Assembly: GCA_030063045.1 (NCBI GenBank)
Contig: JAQSEB010000161.1
Span: 123,742-187,741, forward strand
Source: Pratylenchus scribneri
Taxonomy: Eukaryota > Nematoda > Chromadorea > Rhabditida > Pratylenchidae
Reading direction: 5' to 3'
Length of the DNA stretch: 64,000 bases
Positions 25,101 through 40,092 of the stretch are shown here, one piece after another. A model generated the notes under the pieces. That model made no database searches and was not told the origin of the DNA. It saw only the letters and a program-made list of their open reading frames with translations. The translations under genes were made by a program, and so were the position numbers. Positions within the stretch are counted from its first letter, which is position 1. Each line of letters begins with the position of its first letter.

Positions 25101-28100
25101 CTACAGGCGAATGTCAGTTTATTTTTATTCAATTCATCCATATTGATTTTTCATGAATTTTTAAATATATAATAGCCATATATGGGGTATTTAAGGGGTA
25201 TGAAACATTTTATGACCTAGGTTTTGAACTTTTTGGAATTTTTTTATATCCATTGTATTCTCCTTCAAATTCTACAGGCGAACGTCAGTTTATTTTTATT
25301 CAATTCATCCATATTGATTTTTCATGAATTTTTAAATATATAATAGCCATATATGGGGTATTTAAGGGGTATGAAACATTTTATGACCTAGGTTTTGAAC
25401 TTTTTGGAATTTTTTTATATCCATTGTATTCTCCTTCAAATTCTACAGGCGAACGTCAGTTTATTTTTATTCAATTCATCCATATTGATTTTTCATGAAT
25501 TTTTAAATATATAATAGCCATATATGGGGTATTTAAGGGGTATGAAACATTTTATGACCTAGGTTTTGAACTTTTTGGAATTTTTTTATATCCATTGTAT
25601 TCTCCTTCAAATTCTACAGGCGAACGTCAGTTTATTTTTATTCAATTCATCCATATTGATTTTTCATGAATTTTTAAATATATAATAGCCATATATGGGG
25701 TATTTAAGGGGTATGAAACATTTTATGACCTAGGTTTTGAACTTTTTGGAATTTTTTTATTTCCATCGTATTCTCCATCAAATTCTACAGGCGAACGTCA
25801 GTTTATTTTTATTCAATTCATCCATATTGATTTTTCATGAATTTTTAAATATATAATAGCCATATATGGGGTATCTAAGGGGTATGAAACATTTTATGAC
25901 CTAGGTTTTGAACTTTTTGGAATTTTTTTATTTCCATCGTATTCTCCATCAAATTCTACAGGCGAACGTCAGTTTATTTTTATTCAATTCATCCATATTG
26001 ATTTTTCATGAATTTTTAAATATATAATAGCCATATATGGGGTATCTAAGGGGTATGAAACATTTTATGACCTAGGTTTTGAACTTTTTGGAATTTTTTT
26101 ATTTCCATTGTATTCTCCTTCAAATTCTACAGGCGAACGTCAGTTTATTTTTATTCAATTCATCCATATTGATTTTTCATGAATTTTTAAATATATAATA
26201 GCCATATATGGGGTATCTAAGGGGTATGAAACATTTTATGACCTAGGTTTTGAACTTTTTGGAATTTTTTTATTTCCATTGTATTCTCCTTCAAATTCTA
26301 CAGGCGAACGTCAGTTTATTTTTATTCAATTCATCCATATTGATTTTTCATGAATTTTTAAATATATAATAGCCATATATGGGGTATCTAAGGGGTATGA
26401 AACATTTTATGACCTAGGTTTTGAACTTTTTGGAATTTTTTTATTTCCATTGTATTCTCCTTCAAATTCTACAGGCGAACGTCAGTTTATTTTTATTCAA
26501 TTCATCCATATTGATTTTTCATGAATTTTTAAATATATAATAGCCATATATGGGGTATTTAAGGGGTATGAAACATTTTATGACCTAGGTTTTGAACTTT
26601 TTGGAATTTTTTTATTTCCATCGTATTCTCCATCAAATTCTACAGGCGAACGTCAGTTTATTTTTATTCAATTCATCCATATTGATTTTTCATGAATTTT
26701 TAAATATATAATAGCCATATATGGGGTATCTAAAGGGTATGAAACATTTTATGACCTAGGTTTTGATCTTTTTGGAATTTTTTTATATCCATCGTATTCT
26801 CCATCAAATTCTACAGGCGAACGTCAGTTTATTTTTATTCAATTCATCCATATTGATTTTTCATGAATTTTTAAATATATAATAGCCATATATGGGGTAT
26901 CTAAAGGGTATGAAACATTTTATGACCTAGGTTTTGATCTTTTTGGAATTTTTTTATATCCATCGTATTCTCCATCAAATTCTACAGGCGAACGTCAGTT
27001 TATTTTTATTCAATTCATCCATATTGATTTTTCATGAATTTTTAAATATATAATAGCCATATATGGGGTATCTAAAGGGTATGAAACATTTTATGACCTA
27101 GGTTTTGAACTTTTTGGAATTTTTTTATATCCATCGTATTCTCCATCAAATTCTACAGGCGAACGTCAGTTTATTTTTATTCAATTCATCCATATTGATT
27201 TTTCATGAATTTTTAAATATATAATAGCCATATATGGGGTATCTAAGGGGTATGAAACATTTTATGACCTAGGTTTTGAACTTTTTGGAATTTTTTTATT
27301 TCCATTGTATTCTCCTTCAAATTCTACAGGCGAACGTCAGTTTATTTTTATTCAATTCATCCATATTGATTTTTCATGAATTTTTAAATATATAATAGCC
27401 ATATATGGGGTATTTAAGGGGTATGAAACATTTTATGACCTAGGTTTTGAACTTTTTGGAATTTTTTTATTTCCATCGTATTCTCCATCAAATTCTACAG
27501 GCGAACGTCAGTTTATTTTTATTCAATTCATCCATATTGATTTTTCATGAATTTTTAAATATATAATAGCCATATATGGGGTATCTAAGGGGTATGAAAC
27601 ATTTTATGACCTAGGTTTTGAACTTTTTGGAATTTTTTTATTTCCATCGTATTCTCCATCAAATTCTACAGGCGAACGTCAGTTTATTTTTATTCAATTC
27701 ATCCATATTGATTTTTCATGAATTTTTAAATATATAATAGCCATATATGGGGTATCTAAGGGGTATGAAACATTTTATGACCTAGGTTTTGAACTTTTTG
27801 GAATTTTTTTATTTCCATCGTATTCTCCATCAAATTCTACAGGCGAACGTCAGTTTATTTTTATTCAATTCATCCATATTGATTTTTCATGAATTTTTAA
27901 ATATATAATAGCCATATATGGGGTATTTAAGGGGTATGAAACATTTTATGACCTAGGTTTTGAACTTTTTGGAATTTTTTTATATCCATTGTATTCTCCT
28001 TCAAATTCTACAGGCGAACGTCAGTTTATTTTTATTCAATTCATCCATATTGATTTTTCATGAATTTTTAAATATATAATAGCCATATATGGGGTATTTA

Positions 28101-31100
28101 AGGGGTATGAAACATTTTATGACCTAGGTTTTGAACTTTTTGGAATTTTTTTATTTCCTTCGTATTCTCCATCAAATTCTACAGGCGAACGTCAGTTTAT
28201 TTTTATTCAATTCATCCATATTGATTTTTCATGAATTTTTAAATATATAATAGCCATATATGGGGTATCTAAGGGGTATGAAACATTTTATGACCTAGGT
28301 TTTGAACTTTTTGGAATTTTTTTATTTCCATCGTATTCTCCATCAAATTCTACAGGCGAACGTCAGTTTATTTTTATTCAATTCATCCATATTGATTTTT
28401 CATGAATTTTTAAATATATAATAGCCATATATGGGGTATTTAAGGGGTATGAAACATTTTATGACCTAGGTTTTGAACTTTTTGGAATTTTTTTATATCC
28501 ATTGTATTCTCCTTCAAATTCTACAGGCGAACGTCAGTTTATTTTTATTCAATTCATCCATATTGATTTTTCATGAATTTTTAAATATATAATAGCCATA
28601 TATGGGGTATTTAAGGGGTATGAAACATTTTATGACCTAGGTTTTGAACTTTTTGGAATTTTTTTATTTCCTTCGTATTCTCCATCAAATTCTACAGGCG
28701 AACGTCAGTTTATTTTTATTCAATTCATCCATATTGATTTTTCATGAATTTTTAAATATATAATAGCCATATATGGGGTATCTAAGGGGTATGAAACATT
28801 TTATGACCTAGGTTTTGAACTTTTTGGAATTTTTTTATTTCCATCGTATTCTCCATCAAATTCTACAGGCGAACGTCAGTTTATTTTTATTCAATTCATC
28901 CATATTGATTTTTCATGAATTTTTAAATATATAATAGCCATATATGGGGTATTTAAGGGGTATGAAACATTTTATGACCTAGGTTTTGAACTTTTTGGAA
29001 TTTTTTTATATCCATTGTATTCTCCTTCAAATTCTACAGGCGAACGTCAGTTTATTTTTATTCAATTCATCCATATTGATTTTTCATGAATTTTTAAATA
29101 TATAATAGCCATATATGGGGTATTTAAGGGGTATGAAACATTTTATGACCTAGGTTTTGAACTTTTTGGAATTTTTTTATTTCCTTCGTATTCTCCATCA
29201 AATTCTACAGGCGAACGTCAGTTTATTTTTATTCAATTCATCCATATTGATTTTTCATGAATTTTTAAATATATAATAGCCATATATGGGGTATCTAAGG
29301 GGTATGAAACATTTTATGACCTAGGTTTTGAACTTTTTGGAATTTTTTTATTTCCATCGTATTCTCCATCAAATTCTACAGGCGAACGTCAGTTTATTTT
29401 TATTCAATTCATCCATATTGATTTTTCATGAATTTTTAAATATATAATAGCCATATATGGGGTATCTAAGGGGTATGAAACATTTTATGACCTAGGTTTT
29501 GAACTTTTTGGAATTTTTTTATTTCCATTGTATTCTCCTTCAAATTCTACAGGCGAACGTCAGTTTATTTTTATTCAATTCATCCATATTGATTTTTCAT
29601 AAATTTTTGAATATATAATAGCCATATATGGGGTATTTAAGGGGTATGAAACATTTTATGACCTAGGTTTTGAACTTTTTGGAATTTTTTTATTTCCATC
29701 GTATTCTCCATCAAATTCTACAGGCGAACGTCACTTTATTTTTATTCAATTCATCCATATTGATTTTTCATAAATTTTTGAATATATAATAGCCATATAT
29801 GGGGTATTTAAGGGGTATGAAACATTTTATGACCTAGGTTTTGATCTTTTTGGAATTTTTTTATTTCCATCGTATTCTCCATCAAATTCTACAGGCGAAC
29901 GTCAGTTTATTTTTATTCAATTCATCCATATTGATTTTTCATAAATTTTTGAATATATAATAGCCATATATGGGGTATTTAAGGGGTATGAAACATTTTA
30001 TGACCTAGGTTTTGATCTTTTTGGAATTTTTTTATTTCCATCGTATTCTCCATCAAATTCTACAGGCGAACGTCAGTTTATTTTTATTCAATTCATCCAT
30101 ATTGATTTTTCATGAATTTTTAAATATATAATAGCCATATATGGGGTATTTAAGGGGTATGAAACATTTTATGACCTAGGTTTTGAACTTTTTGGAATTT
30201 TTTTATTTCCATCGTATTCTCCATCAAATTCTACAGGCGAACGTCAGTTTATTTTTATTCAATTCATCCATATTGATTTTTCATAAATTTTTAAATATAT
30301 AATAGCCATATATGGGGTATTTAAGGGGTATGAAACATTTTATGACCTAGGTTTTGAACTTTTTGGAATTTTTTTATATCCATTGTATTCTCCTTCAAAT
30401 TCTACAGGCGAACGTCACTTTATTTTTATTCAATTCATCCATATTGATTTTTCATAAATTTTTAAATATATAATAGCCATATATGGGGTATTTAAGGGGT
30501 ATGAAACATTTTATGACCTAGGTTTTGAACTTTTTGGAATTTTTTTATTTCCATTGTATTCTCCTTCAAATTCTACAGGCGAACGTCAGTTTATTTTTAT
30601 TCAATTCATCCATATTGATTTTTCATGAATTTTTAAATATATAATAGCCATATATGGGGTATTTAAGGGGTATGAAACATTTTATGACCTAGGTTTTGAA
30701 CTTTTTGGAATTTTTTTATATCCATTGTATTCTCCTTCAAATTCTACAGGCGAACGTCAGTTTATTTTTATTCAATTCATCCATATTGATTTTTCATGAA
30801 TTTTTAAATATATAATAGCCATATATGGGGTATTTAAGGGGTATGAAACATTTTATGACTTAGGTTTTGAACTTTTTGGAATTTTTTTATATCCATCGTA
30901 TTCTCCATCAAATTCTACAGGCGAACGTCAGTTTATTTTTATTCAATTCATCCATATTGATTTTTCATGAATTTTTAAATATATAATAGCCATATATGGG
31001 GTATCTAAGGGGTATGAAACATTTTATGACCTAGGTTTTGAACTTTTTGGAATTTTTTTATTTCCATTGTATTCTCCTTCAAATTCTACAGGCGAACGTC

Positions 31101-34100
31101 AGTTTATTTTTATTCAATTCATCCATATTGATTTTTCATGAATTTTTAAATATATAATAGCCATATATGGGGTATTTAAGGGGTATGAAACATTTTATGA
31201 CCTAGGTTTTGAACTTTTTGGAATTTTTTTATTTCCATCGTATTCTCCATCAAATTCTACAGGCGAACGTCAGTTTATTTTTATTCAATTCATCCATATT
31301 GATTTTTCATGAATTTTTAAATATATAATAGCCATATATGGGGTATCTAAGGGGTATGAAACATTTTATGACCTAGGTTTTGAACTTTTTGGAATTTTTT
31401 TATTTCCATCGTATTCTCCATCAAATTCTACAGGCGAACGTCAGTTTATTTTTATTCAATTCATCCATATTGATTTTTCATGAATTTTTAAATATATAAT
31501 AGCCATATATGGGGTATCTAAGGGGTATGAAACATTTTATGACCTAGGTTTTGAACTTTTTGGAATTTTTTTATTTCCATCGTATTCTCCATCAAATTCT
31601 ACAGGCGAACGTCAGTTTATTTTTATTCAATTCATCCATATTGATTTTTCATGAATTTTTAAATATATAATAGCCATATATGGGGTATTTAAGGGGTATG
31701 AAACATTTTATGACCTAGGTTTTGAACTTTTTGGAATTTTTTTATATCCATTGTATTCTCCTTCAAATTCTACAGGCGAACGTCAGTTTATTTTTATTCA
31801 ATTCATCCATATTGATTTTTCATGAATTTTTAAATATATAATAGCCATATATGGGGTATTTAAGGGGTATGAAACATTTTATGACCTAGGTTTTGAACTT
31901 TTTGGAATTTTTTTATTTCCTTCGTATTCTCCATCAAATTCTACAGGCGAACGTCAGTTTATTTTTATTCAATTCATCCATATTGATTTTTCATGAATTT
32001 TTAAATATATAATAGCCATATATGGGGTATCTAAGGGGTATGAAACATTTTATGACCTAGATTTTGAACTTTTTGGAATTTTTTTATATCCATCGTATTC
32101 TCCATCAAATTCTACAGGCGAACGTCAGTTTATTTTTATTCTATTCATCCATATTGATTTTTCATGAATTTTTGAATATATAATAGCCATATATGGGGTA
32201 TTTAAGGGGTATGAAACATTTTATGGCCTAGATTTTGAACTTTTTGGAATTTTTTTATATCCATCGTATTCTCCATCAAATTCTACAGGCGAACGTCACT
32301 TTATTTTTATTCAATTCATCCATATTGATTTTTCATAAATTTTTGAATATATAATAGCCATATATGGGGTATTTAAGGGGTATGAAACATTTTATGGCCT
32401 AGGTTTTGAACTTTTTGGAATTTTTTTATTTCCATCGTATTCTCCATCAAATTCTACAGGCGAACGTCAGTTTATTTTTATTCTATTCATCCATATTGAT
32501 TTTTCATGAATTTTTGAATATATAATAGCCATATATGGGGTATTTAAGGGGTATGAAACATTTTATGGCCTAGATTTTGAACTTTTTGGAATTTTTTTAT
32601 ATCCATCGTATTCTCCATCAAATTCTACAGGCGAACGTCACTTTATTTTTATTCAATTCATCCATATTGATTTTTCATGAATTTTTAAATATATAATAGC
32701 CATATATGGGGTATTTAAGGGGTATGAAACATTTTATGACCTAGGTTTTGAACTTTTTGGAATTTTTTTATTTCCATCGTATTCTCCATCAAATTCTACA
32801 GGCGAACGTCACTTTATTTTTATTCAATTCATCCATATTGATTTTTCATGAATTTTTAAATATATAATAGCCATATATGGGGTATTTAAGGGGTATGAAA
32901 CATTTTATGACCTAGGTTTTGAACTTTTTGGAATTTTTTTATATCCATCGTATTCTCCATCAAATTCTACAGGCGAATGTCAGTTTATTTTTATTCAATT
33001 CATCCATATTGATTTTTCATGAATTTTTAAATATATAATAGCCATATATGGGGTATTTAAGGGGTATGAAACATTTTATGACCTAGGTTTTGAACTTTTT
33101 GGAATTTTTTTATATCCATCGTATTCTCCATCAAATTCTACAGGCGAATGTCAGTTTATTTTTATTCAATTCATCCATATTGATTTTTCATGAATTTTTA
33201 AATATATAAAAGCCATATATGGGGTATTTAAGGGGTTTGAAACATTTTATGACCTAGGTTTTGAACTTTTTGGAATTTTTTTATATCCATCGTATTCTCC
33301 ATCAAATTCTACAGGCGAATGTCATTTTATTTTTATTCAATTCCTAAATATTGATTTTTTTATGAATTTTTAAATATATTATATCTATATATGGGGTATT
33401 TAAGGGGTTTGAAACATTTTATGACCTAGGTTTTGAACTTTTTGGAATTTTTTTATATCCATCGTATTCTCCATCAAATTCTACAGGCGAACGTCACTTT
33501 ATTTTTATTCAATTCATCCATATTGATTTTTCATGAATTTTTAAATATATTATATCTATATATGGGGTATTTAAGGGGTTTGAAACATTTTATGACCTAG
33601 GTTTTGAACTTTTTGGAATTTTTTTATATCCATCGTATTCTCCATCAAATTCTACAGGCGAATGTCAGTTTATTTTTATTCAATTCATCCATATTGATTT
33701 TTCATGAATTTTTAAATATATAAAAGCCATATATGGGGTATTTAAGGGGTATGAAACATTTTATGGCCTAGATTTTGAACTTTTTAGAATTTTTTTATAT
33801 CCATCGTATTCTCCATCAAATTCTACAGGCGAACGTCACTTTATTTTTATTCAATTCATCCATATTGATTTTTCATGAATTTTTAAATATATAATAGCCA
33901 TATATGAGGTATTTAAGGGGTATGAAACATTTTATGACCTAGGTTTTGAACTTTTTGGAATTTTTTTATATCCATCGTATTCTCCATCAAATTCTACAGG
34001 CGAATGTCAGTTTATTTTTATTCAATTCATCCATATTGATTTTTCATGAATTTTTAAATATATAAAAGCCATATATGGGGTATTTAAGGGGTTTGAAACA

Positions 34101-37100
34101 TTTTATGACCTAGGTTTTGAACTTTTTGGAATTTTTTTATATCCATCGTATTCTCCATCAAATTCTACAGGCGAACGTCACTTTATTTTTATTCAATTCA
34201 TCCATATTGATTTTTCATGAATTTTTAAATATATTATATCTATATATGGGGTATTTAAGGGGTTTGAAACATTTTATGACCTAGGTTTTGAACTTTTTGG
34301 AATTTTTTTATATCCATCGTATTCTCCATCAAATTCTACAGGCGAACGTCACTTTATTTTTATTCAATTCCTAAATATTGATTTTTTTATGAATTTTTAA
34401 ATATATAAAAGCCATATATGGGGTATTTAAGGGGTGTGAAACATTTTATGACCTAGGTTTTGAACTTTTTGGAATTTTTTTATATCCATCGTATTCTCCA
34501 TCAAATTCTACAGGCGAACGTCACTTTATTTTTATTCAATTCCTAAATATTGATTTTTTTATGAATTTTTAAATATATAAAAGCCATATATGGGGTATTT
34601 AAGGGGTATGAAACATTTTATGACCTAGGTTTTGAACTTTTTGGAATTTTTTTATATCCATCGTATTCTCCATCAAATTCTACAGGCGAATGTCAGTTTA
34701 TTTTTATTCAATTCATCCATATTGATTTTTCATGAATTTTTAAATATATAAAAGCCATATATGGGGTATTTAAGGGGTATGAAACATTTTATGACCTAGG
34801 TTTTGAACTTTTTGGAATTTTTTTATATCCATCGTATTCTCCATCAAATTCTACAGGCGAACGTCACTTTATTTTTATTCAATTCATCCATATTGATTTT
34901 TCATGAATTTTTAAATATATAAAAGCCATATATGGGGTATTTAAGGGGTATGAAACATTTTATGACCTAGGTTTTGAACTTTTTGGAATTTTTTTATATC
35001 CATCGTATTCTCCATCAAATTCTACAGGCGAACGTCACTTTATTTTTATTCAATTCATCCATATTGATTTTTCATGAATTTTTAAATATATAATAGCCAT
35101 ATATGGGGTATTTAAGGGGTATGAAACATTTTATGACCTAGGTTTTGAACTTTTTGGAATTTTTTTATATCCATCGTATTCTCCATCAAATTCTACAGGC
35201 GAACGTCAGTTTATTTTTATTCAATTCATCCATATTGATTTTTCATGAATTTTTAAATATATAATAGCCATATATGGGGTATTTAAGGGGTATGAAACAT
35301 TTTATGACCTAGGTTTTGAACTTTTTGGAATTTTTTTATTTCCTTCGTATTCTCCATCAAATTCTACAGGCGAACGTCAGTTTATTTTTATTCAATTCAT
35401 CCATATTGATTTTTCATGAATTTTTAAATATATAATAGCCATATATGGGGTATCTAAGGGGTATGAAACATTTTATGACCTAGGTTTTGAACTTTTTGGA
35501 ATTTTTTTATTTCCATCGTATTCTCCATCAAATTCTACAGGCGAACGTCAGTTTATTTTTATTCAATTCATCCATATTGATTTTTCATGAATTTTTAAAT
35601 ATATAATAGCCATATATGGGGTATTTAAGGGGTATGAAACATTTTATGACCTAGGTTTTGAACTTTTTGGAATTTTTTTATTTCCTTCGTATTCTCCATC
35701 AAATTCTACAGGCGAACGTCAGTTTATTTTTATTCAATTCATCCATATTGATTTTTCATGAATTTTTAAATATATAATAGCCATATATGGGGTATCTAAG
35801 GGGTATGAAACATTTTATGACCTAGGTTTTGAACTTTTTGGAATTTTTTTATATCCATCGTATTCTCCATCAAATTCTACAGGCGAATGTCAGTTTATTT
35901 TTATTCAATTCATCCATATTGATTTTTCATGAATTTTTAAATATATAAAAGCCATATATGGGGTATTTAAGGGGTATGAAACATTTTATGACCTAGGTTT
36001 TGAACTTTTTGGAATTTTTTTATATCCATCGTATTCTCCATCAAATTCTACAGGCGAACGTCACTTTATTTTTATTCAATTCATCCATATTGATTTTTCA
36101 TGAATTTTTAAATATATAAAAGCCATATATGGGGTATTTAAGGGGTATGAAACATTTTATGACCTAGGTTTTGAACTTTTTGGAATTTTTTTATATCCAT
36201 CGTATTCTCCATCAAATTCTACAGGCGAACGTCACTTTATTTTTATTCAATTCATCCATATTGATTTTTCATGAATTTTAAATATATAATAGCCATATAT
36301 GGGGTATTTAAGGGGTATGAAACATTTTATGACCTAGGTTTTGAACTTTTTGGAATTTTTTTATATCCATCGTATTCTCCATCAAATTCTACAGGCGAAC
36401 GTCAGTTTATTTTTATTCAATTCATCCATATTGATTTTTCATGAATTTTTAAATATATAATAGCCATATATGGGGTATTTAAGGGGTATGAAACATTTTA
36501 TGACCTAGGTTTTGAACTTTTTGGAATTTTTTTATTTCCTTCGTATTCTCCATCAAATTCTACAGGCGAACGTCAGTTTATTTTTATTCAATTCATCCAT
36601 ATTGATTTTTCATGAATTTTTAAATATATAATAGCCATATATGGGGTATCTAAGGGGTATGAAACATTTTATGACCTAGGTTTTGAACTTTTTGGAATTT
36701 TTTTATTTCCATCGTATTCTCCATCAAATTCTACAGGCGAACGTCAGTTTATTTTTATTCAATTCATCCATATTGATTTTTCATGAATTTTTAAATATAT
36801 AATAGCCATATATGGGGTATTTAAGGGGTATGAAACATTTTATGACCTAGGTTTTGAACTTTTTGGAATTTTTTTATATCCATCGTATTCTCCATCAAAT
36901 TCTACAGGCGAACATCAGTTTATTTTTATTCAATTCATCCATATTGATTTTTCATGAATTTTTAAATATATAATAGCCATATATGGGGTATTTAAGGGGT
37001 ATGAAACATTTTATGACCTAGGTTTTGAACTTTTTGGAATTTTTTTATATCCATCGTATTCTCCATCAAATTCTACAGGCGAACATCAGTTTATTTTTAT

Positions 37101-39142
37101 TCAATTCATCCATATTGATTTTTCATGAATTTTTAAATATATAATAGCCATATATGGGGTATTTAAGGGGTATGAAACATTTTATGACCTAGGTTTTGAA
37201 CTTTTTGGAATTTTTTTTTTTCCATCGTATTCTCCATCAAATTCTACAGATCCATATTGATTTTTCATGAATTTTTAAATATATAATAGCCATATATGGG
37301 GTATTTAAGGGGTATGAAACATTTTATGACCTAGGTTTTGAACTTTTTGGAATTTTTTTATTTCCATCGTATTCTCCATCAAATTCTACAGGCGAACGTC
37401 AGTTTATTTTTATTCAATTCATCCATATTGATTTTTCATGAATTTTTAAATATATAATAGCCATATATGGGGTATTTAAGGGGTATGAAACATTTTATGA
37501 CCTAGGTTTTGAACTTTTTGGAATTTTTTTTTTTCCATCGTATTCTCCATCAAATTCTACAGGCGAACGTCAGTTTATTTTTATTCAATTCATCCATATT
37601 GATTTTTCATGAATTTTTAAATATATAATAGCCATATATGGGGTATTTAAGGGGTATGAAACATTTTATGACCTAGGTTTTGAACTTTTTGGAATTTTTT
37701 TATTTCCATCGTATTCTCCATCAAATTCTACAGGCGAACATCAGTTTATTTTTATTCAATTCATCCATATTGATTTTTCATAAATTTTTGAATATATTAT
37801 ATCTATATATGGGGTATTTAAGGGGTATGTAACATTTTATGACCTAGGTTTTGAACTTTTTGGAATTTTTTTATTTCCATCGTATTCTCCATCAAATTCT
37901 ACAGGCGAACGTCAGTTTATTTTTATTCAATTCATCCATATTGATTTTTCATGAATTTTTAAATATATAATAGCCATATATGGGGTATCTAAGGGGTATG
38001 AAACATTTTATGACCTAGGTTTTGAACTTTTTGGAATTTTTTTATATCCATCGTTTTCTCCATCAAATTCTACAGGCGAACGTCAGTTTATTTTTATTCA
38101 ATTCATCCATATTGATTTTTCATGAATTTTTAAATATATAATAGCCATATATGGGGTATCTAAGGGGTATGAAACATTTTATGACCTAGGTTTTGAACTT
38201 TTTGGAATTTTTTTATTTCCATCGTTTTCTCCATCAAATTCTACAGGCGAACGTCAGTTTATTTTTATTCAATTCATCCATATTGATTTTTCATGAATTT
38301 TTAAATATATAATAGCCATATATGGGGTATCTAAGGGGTATGAAACATTTTATGACCTAGGTTTTGAACTTTTTGGAATTTTTTTATTTCCATCGTTTTC
38401 TCCATCAAATTCTACAGGCGAACGTCAGTTTATTTTTATTCAATTCATCCATATTGATTTTTCATGAATTTTTAAATATATAATAGCCATATATGGGGTA
38501 TTTAAGGGGTATGAAACATTTTATGACCTAGGTTTTGAACTTTTTGGAATTTTTTTATATCCATCGTATTCTCCATCAAATTCTACAGGCGAATGTCAGT
38601 TTATTTTTATTCAATTCATCCATATTGATTTTTCATGAATTTTTAAATATATAATAGCCATATATGGGGTATTTAAGGGGTATGAAACATTTTATGACCT
38701 AGGTTTTGAACTTTTTGGAATTTTTTTATTTCCATCGTATTCTCCATCAAATTCTACAGGCGAACGTCACTTTATTTTTATTCAATTCATCCATATTGAT
38801 TTTTCATGAATTTTTAAATATATAATAGCCATATATGGGGTATTTAAGGGGTATGAAACATTTTATGACCTGGGTTTTGAACTTTTTGGAATTTTTTTAT
38901 TTCCATCGTATTCTCCATCAAATTCTACAGGCGAACGTCACTTTATTTTTATTCAATTCATCCATATTGATTTTTCATGAATTTTTAAATATATAATAGC
39001 CATATATGGGGTATTTAAGGGGTATGAAACATTTTATGACCTAGGTTTTGAACTTTTTGGAATTTTTTTTATATCCATCGTATTCTCCATCAAATTCTAC
39101 AGGCGAACGTCAGTTTATTTTTATTCAATTCATCCATATTGA
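16145..39142 (+). repeat. 171-bp satellite array, left block (about 134 monomers)
   Basis: Head-to-tail monomers, all in one orientation. Spacing measured at the aacgtcag motif: 25281, 25452, 25623, 25794, each 171 bp. The monomer is about 73% A+T, with an invariant core (catcaaattctacaggcgaa), a T-run region, CCATATATGG, and ACCTAGGT. The left edge (16.1-25 kb) mixes many variants, including cctaaatattg, tgtgaaac and ttcttcatc; 25.2-32 kb is more uniform. Higher-order periods: ttccttcg at 28155, 28668 and 29181 (513 bp, 3-mer) and a 9-mer offset of 1540 bp between 21261 and 22801. One monomer near 37250 is shortened by 29 bp (142 bp). No ORF survives, although 171 is a multiple of 3. Likely pericentromeric or subtelomeric heterochromatin; location is inference. 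Confidence 0.98.
39139..39142. repeat. Target site duplication TTGA, left
   Basis: The satellite monomer reads ccatattgattttt. The left flank ends ccatattga and the right flank restarts ttgattttt, so TTGA is duplicated (39139-39142 and 44278-44281). Confidence 0.85.
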
Positions 39143-39646
39143 AGTAAACGATTCTACTGGCCAAGTAGAACGTTCTTATGCGGAATGAGATTTGGGGAAT
39201 TTGGGAAAGGATTTGGGAATGGGAAATGCCGATTGAAATGGCCAAGGGGAATGAGTGCGTCCACTCAATTGTTGATGAAAATGCCCCAGCCCTTCCCCAA
39301 ACCCAATTCGTCCCAAAAGATGGTCAAGAATGGATGTTTATTTATTCATTAATTCCGCATGAAAATGGCAGTGGATGGAAAAACGATGCTGGGAGTCAAA
39401 TCCAAGAATGGTGGTAGAAAGGCGAGAATAAAGGGGATAAAGTTGGATTAAATAAGCCGGGGCGATTCAACATAAAAGGGGAAGTGGGAATGGTCGGGAT
39501 TGAGATTGAAAGGAGAAGTCCAAAGTAGGGGAGGATGAGTAGAGGGGAAATGAGGATGGGAAGGATGAATGGAAAATGAGTGGGCAAAGGTTGAAAGGGG
39601 GAATTGATTGGGCCACTAGAGCTAACCAAACCCTGGAATCATCACA
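39143..39646 (-). repeat. 3' LTR (504 bp)
   Basis: By eye, identical over its whole length to 43774-44277, at an offset of 4631. The two minus-strand and plus-strand ORFs it contains recur identically in the other copy and are shadows. Ends are accurate to about 1 base: the terminal T of ...TTTACT may derive from the PBS. Confidence 0.92.
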
Positions 39647-39656
39647 CGCCCCACCT
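39647..39656 (-). promoter_or_regulatory. Polypurine tract
   Basis: Minus-strand AGGTGGGGCG lies directly before the TGTG start of the 3' LTR, the position where plus-strand DNA synthesis is primed in LTR elements. It is short and not purely purine, so the assignment rests mainly on position. Confidence 0.6.
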
Positions 39657-40092
39657 GAGGCAAAACTGGTCCCTCAGTTTCAATTTTGAGTTTTTGTGTG
39701 TTTTTGTGTGTTTGCCCCTGACTATGACTTTGTCAAAGTCCTTTTTATGGTTATTCGGCCAAAATTTTGGATCAACTCACCCAGGTCTATTTTGTGGTTT
39801 AAAGTCCTAAACCCTGTGGATTTGGATTGGTTGCCTGGCTCTGTGTTGCCTCTGGGTTTTCGCGGTCCCTTCGTCTGCCCCCAACTACCGATCCGTGACA
39901 CGAATAGGCTTTGAGATCACCTATTCTATCCTCCATGTGAAGGAGTGCCGTAGGATTGGCCCCGTGGCACGAATAGACTTTGAGATCATCTATTCTTTCC
40001 TCCTTGCGAAGGAGTGCCGTAGGGTTGTGCAGCCCCCCGTTTCCGCTAGTCCCGGTTGAGACTGTGGTGAACCAATGTTGGGCTACCATCTA
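39657..40092 (-). other. GC-rich 3' internal region with 69-bp tandem repeat
   Basis: About half G+C, unlike the rest of the element. Two 69-bp units start at 39893 and 39962 (ccgtgacacgaatagg and ccgtggcacgaatag). Because 69 is a multiple of 3, a minus-strand 96-codon ORF (39799-40089) stays open and repeats RIxDLKxYSCHG. The minus strand also has TGTCACGGATCGG near 39888-39900, resembling the LTR start TGTCGCGGAT at 15972, so this may be debris of another LTR. Confidence 0.45.

Noticed and set aside
39178..39629. ORFs of 77-79 codons in the LTRs
   Set aside because: They recur identically in both LTRs because the LTRs are identical, overlap on opposite strands, and show no domain.
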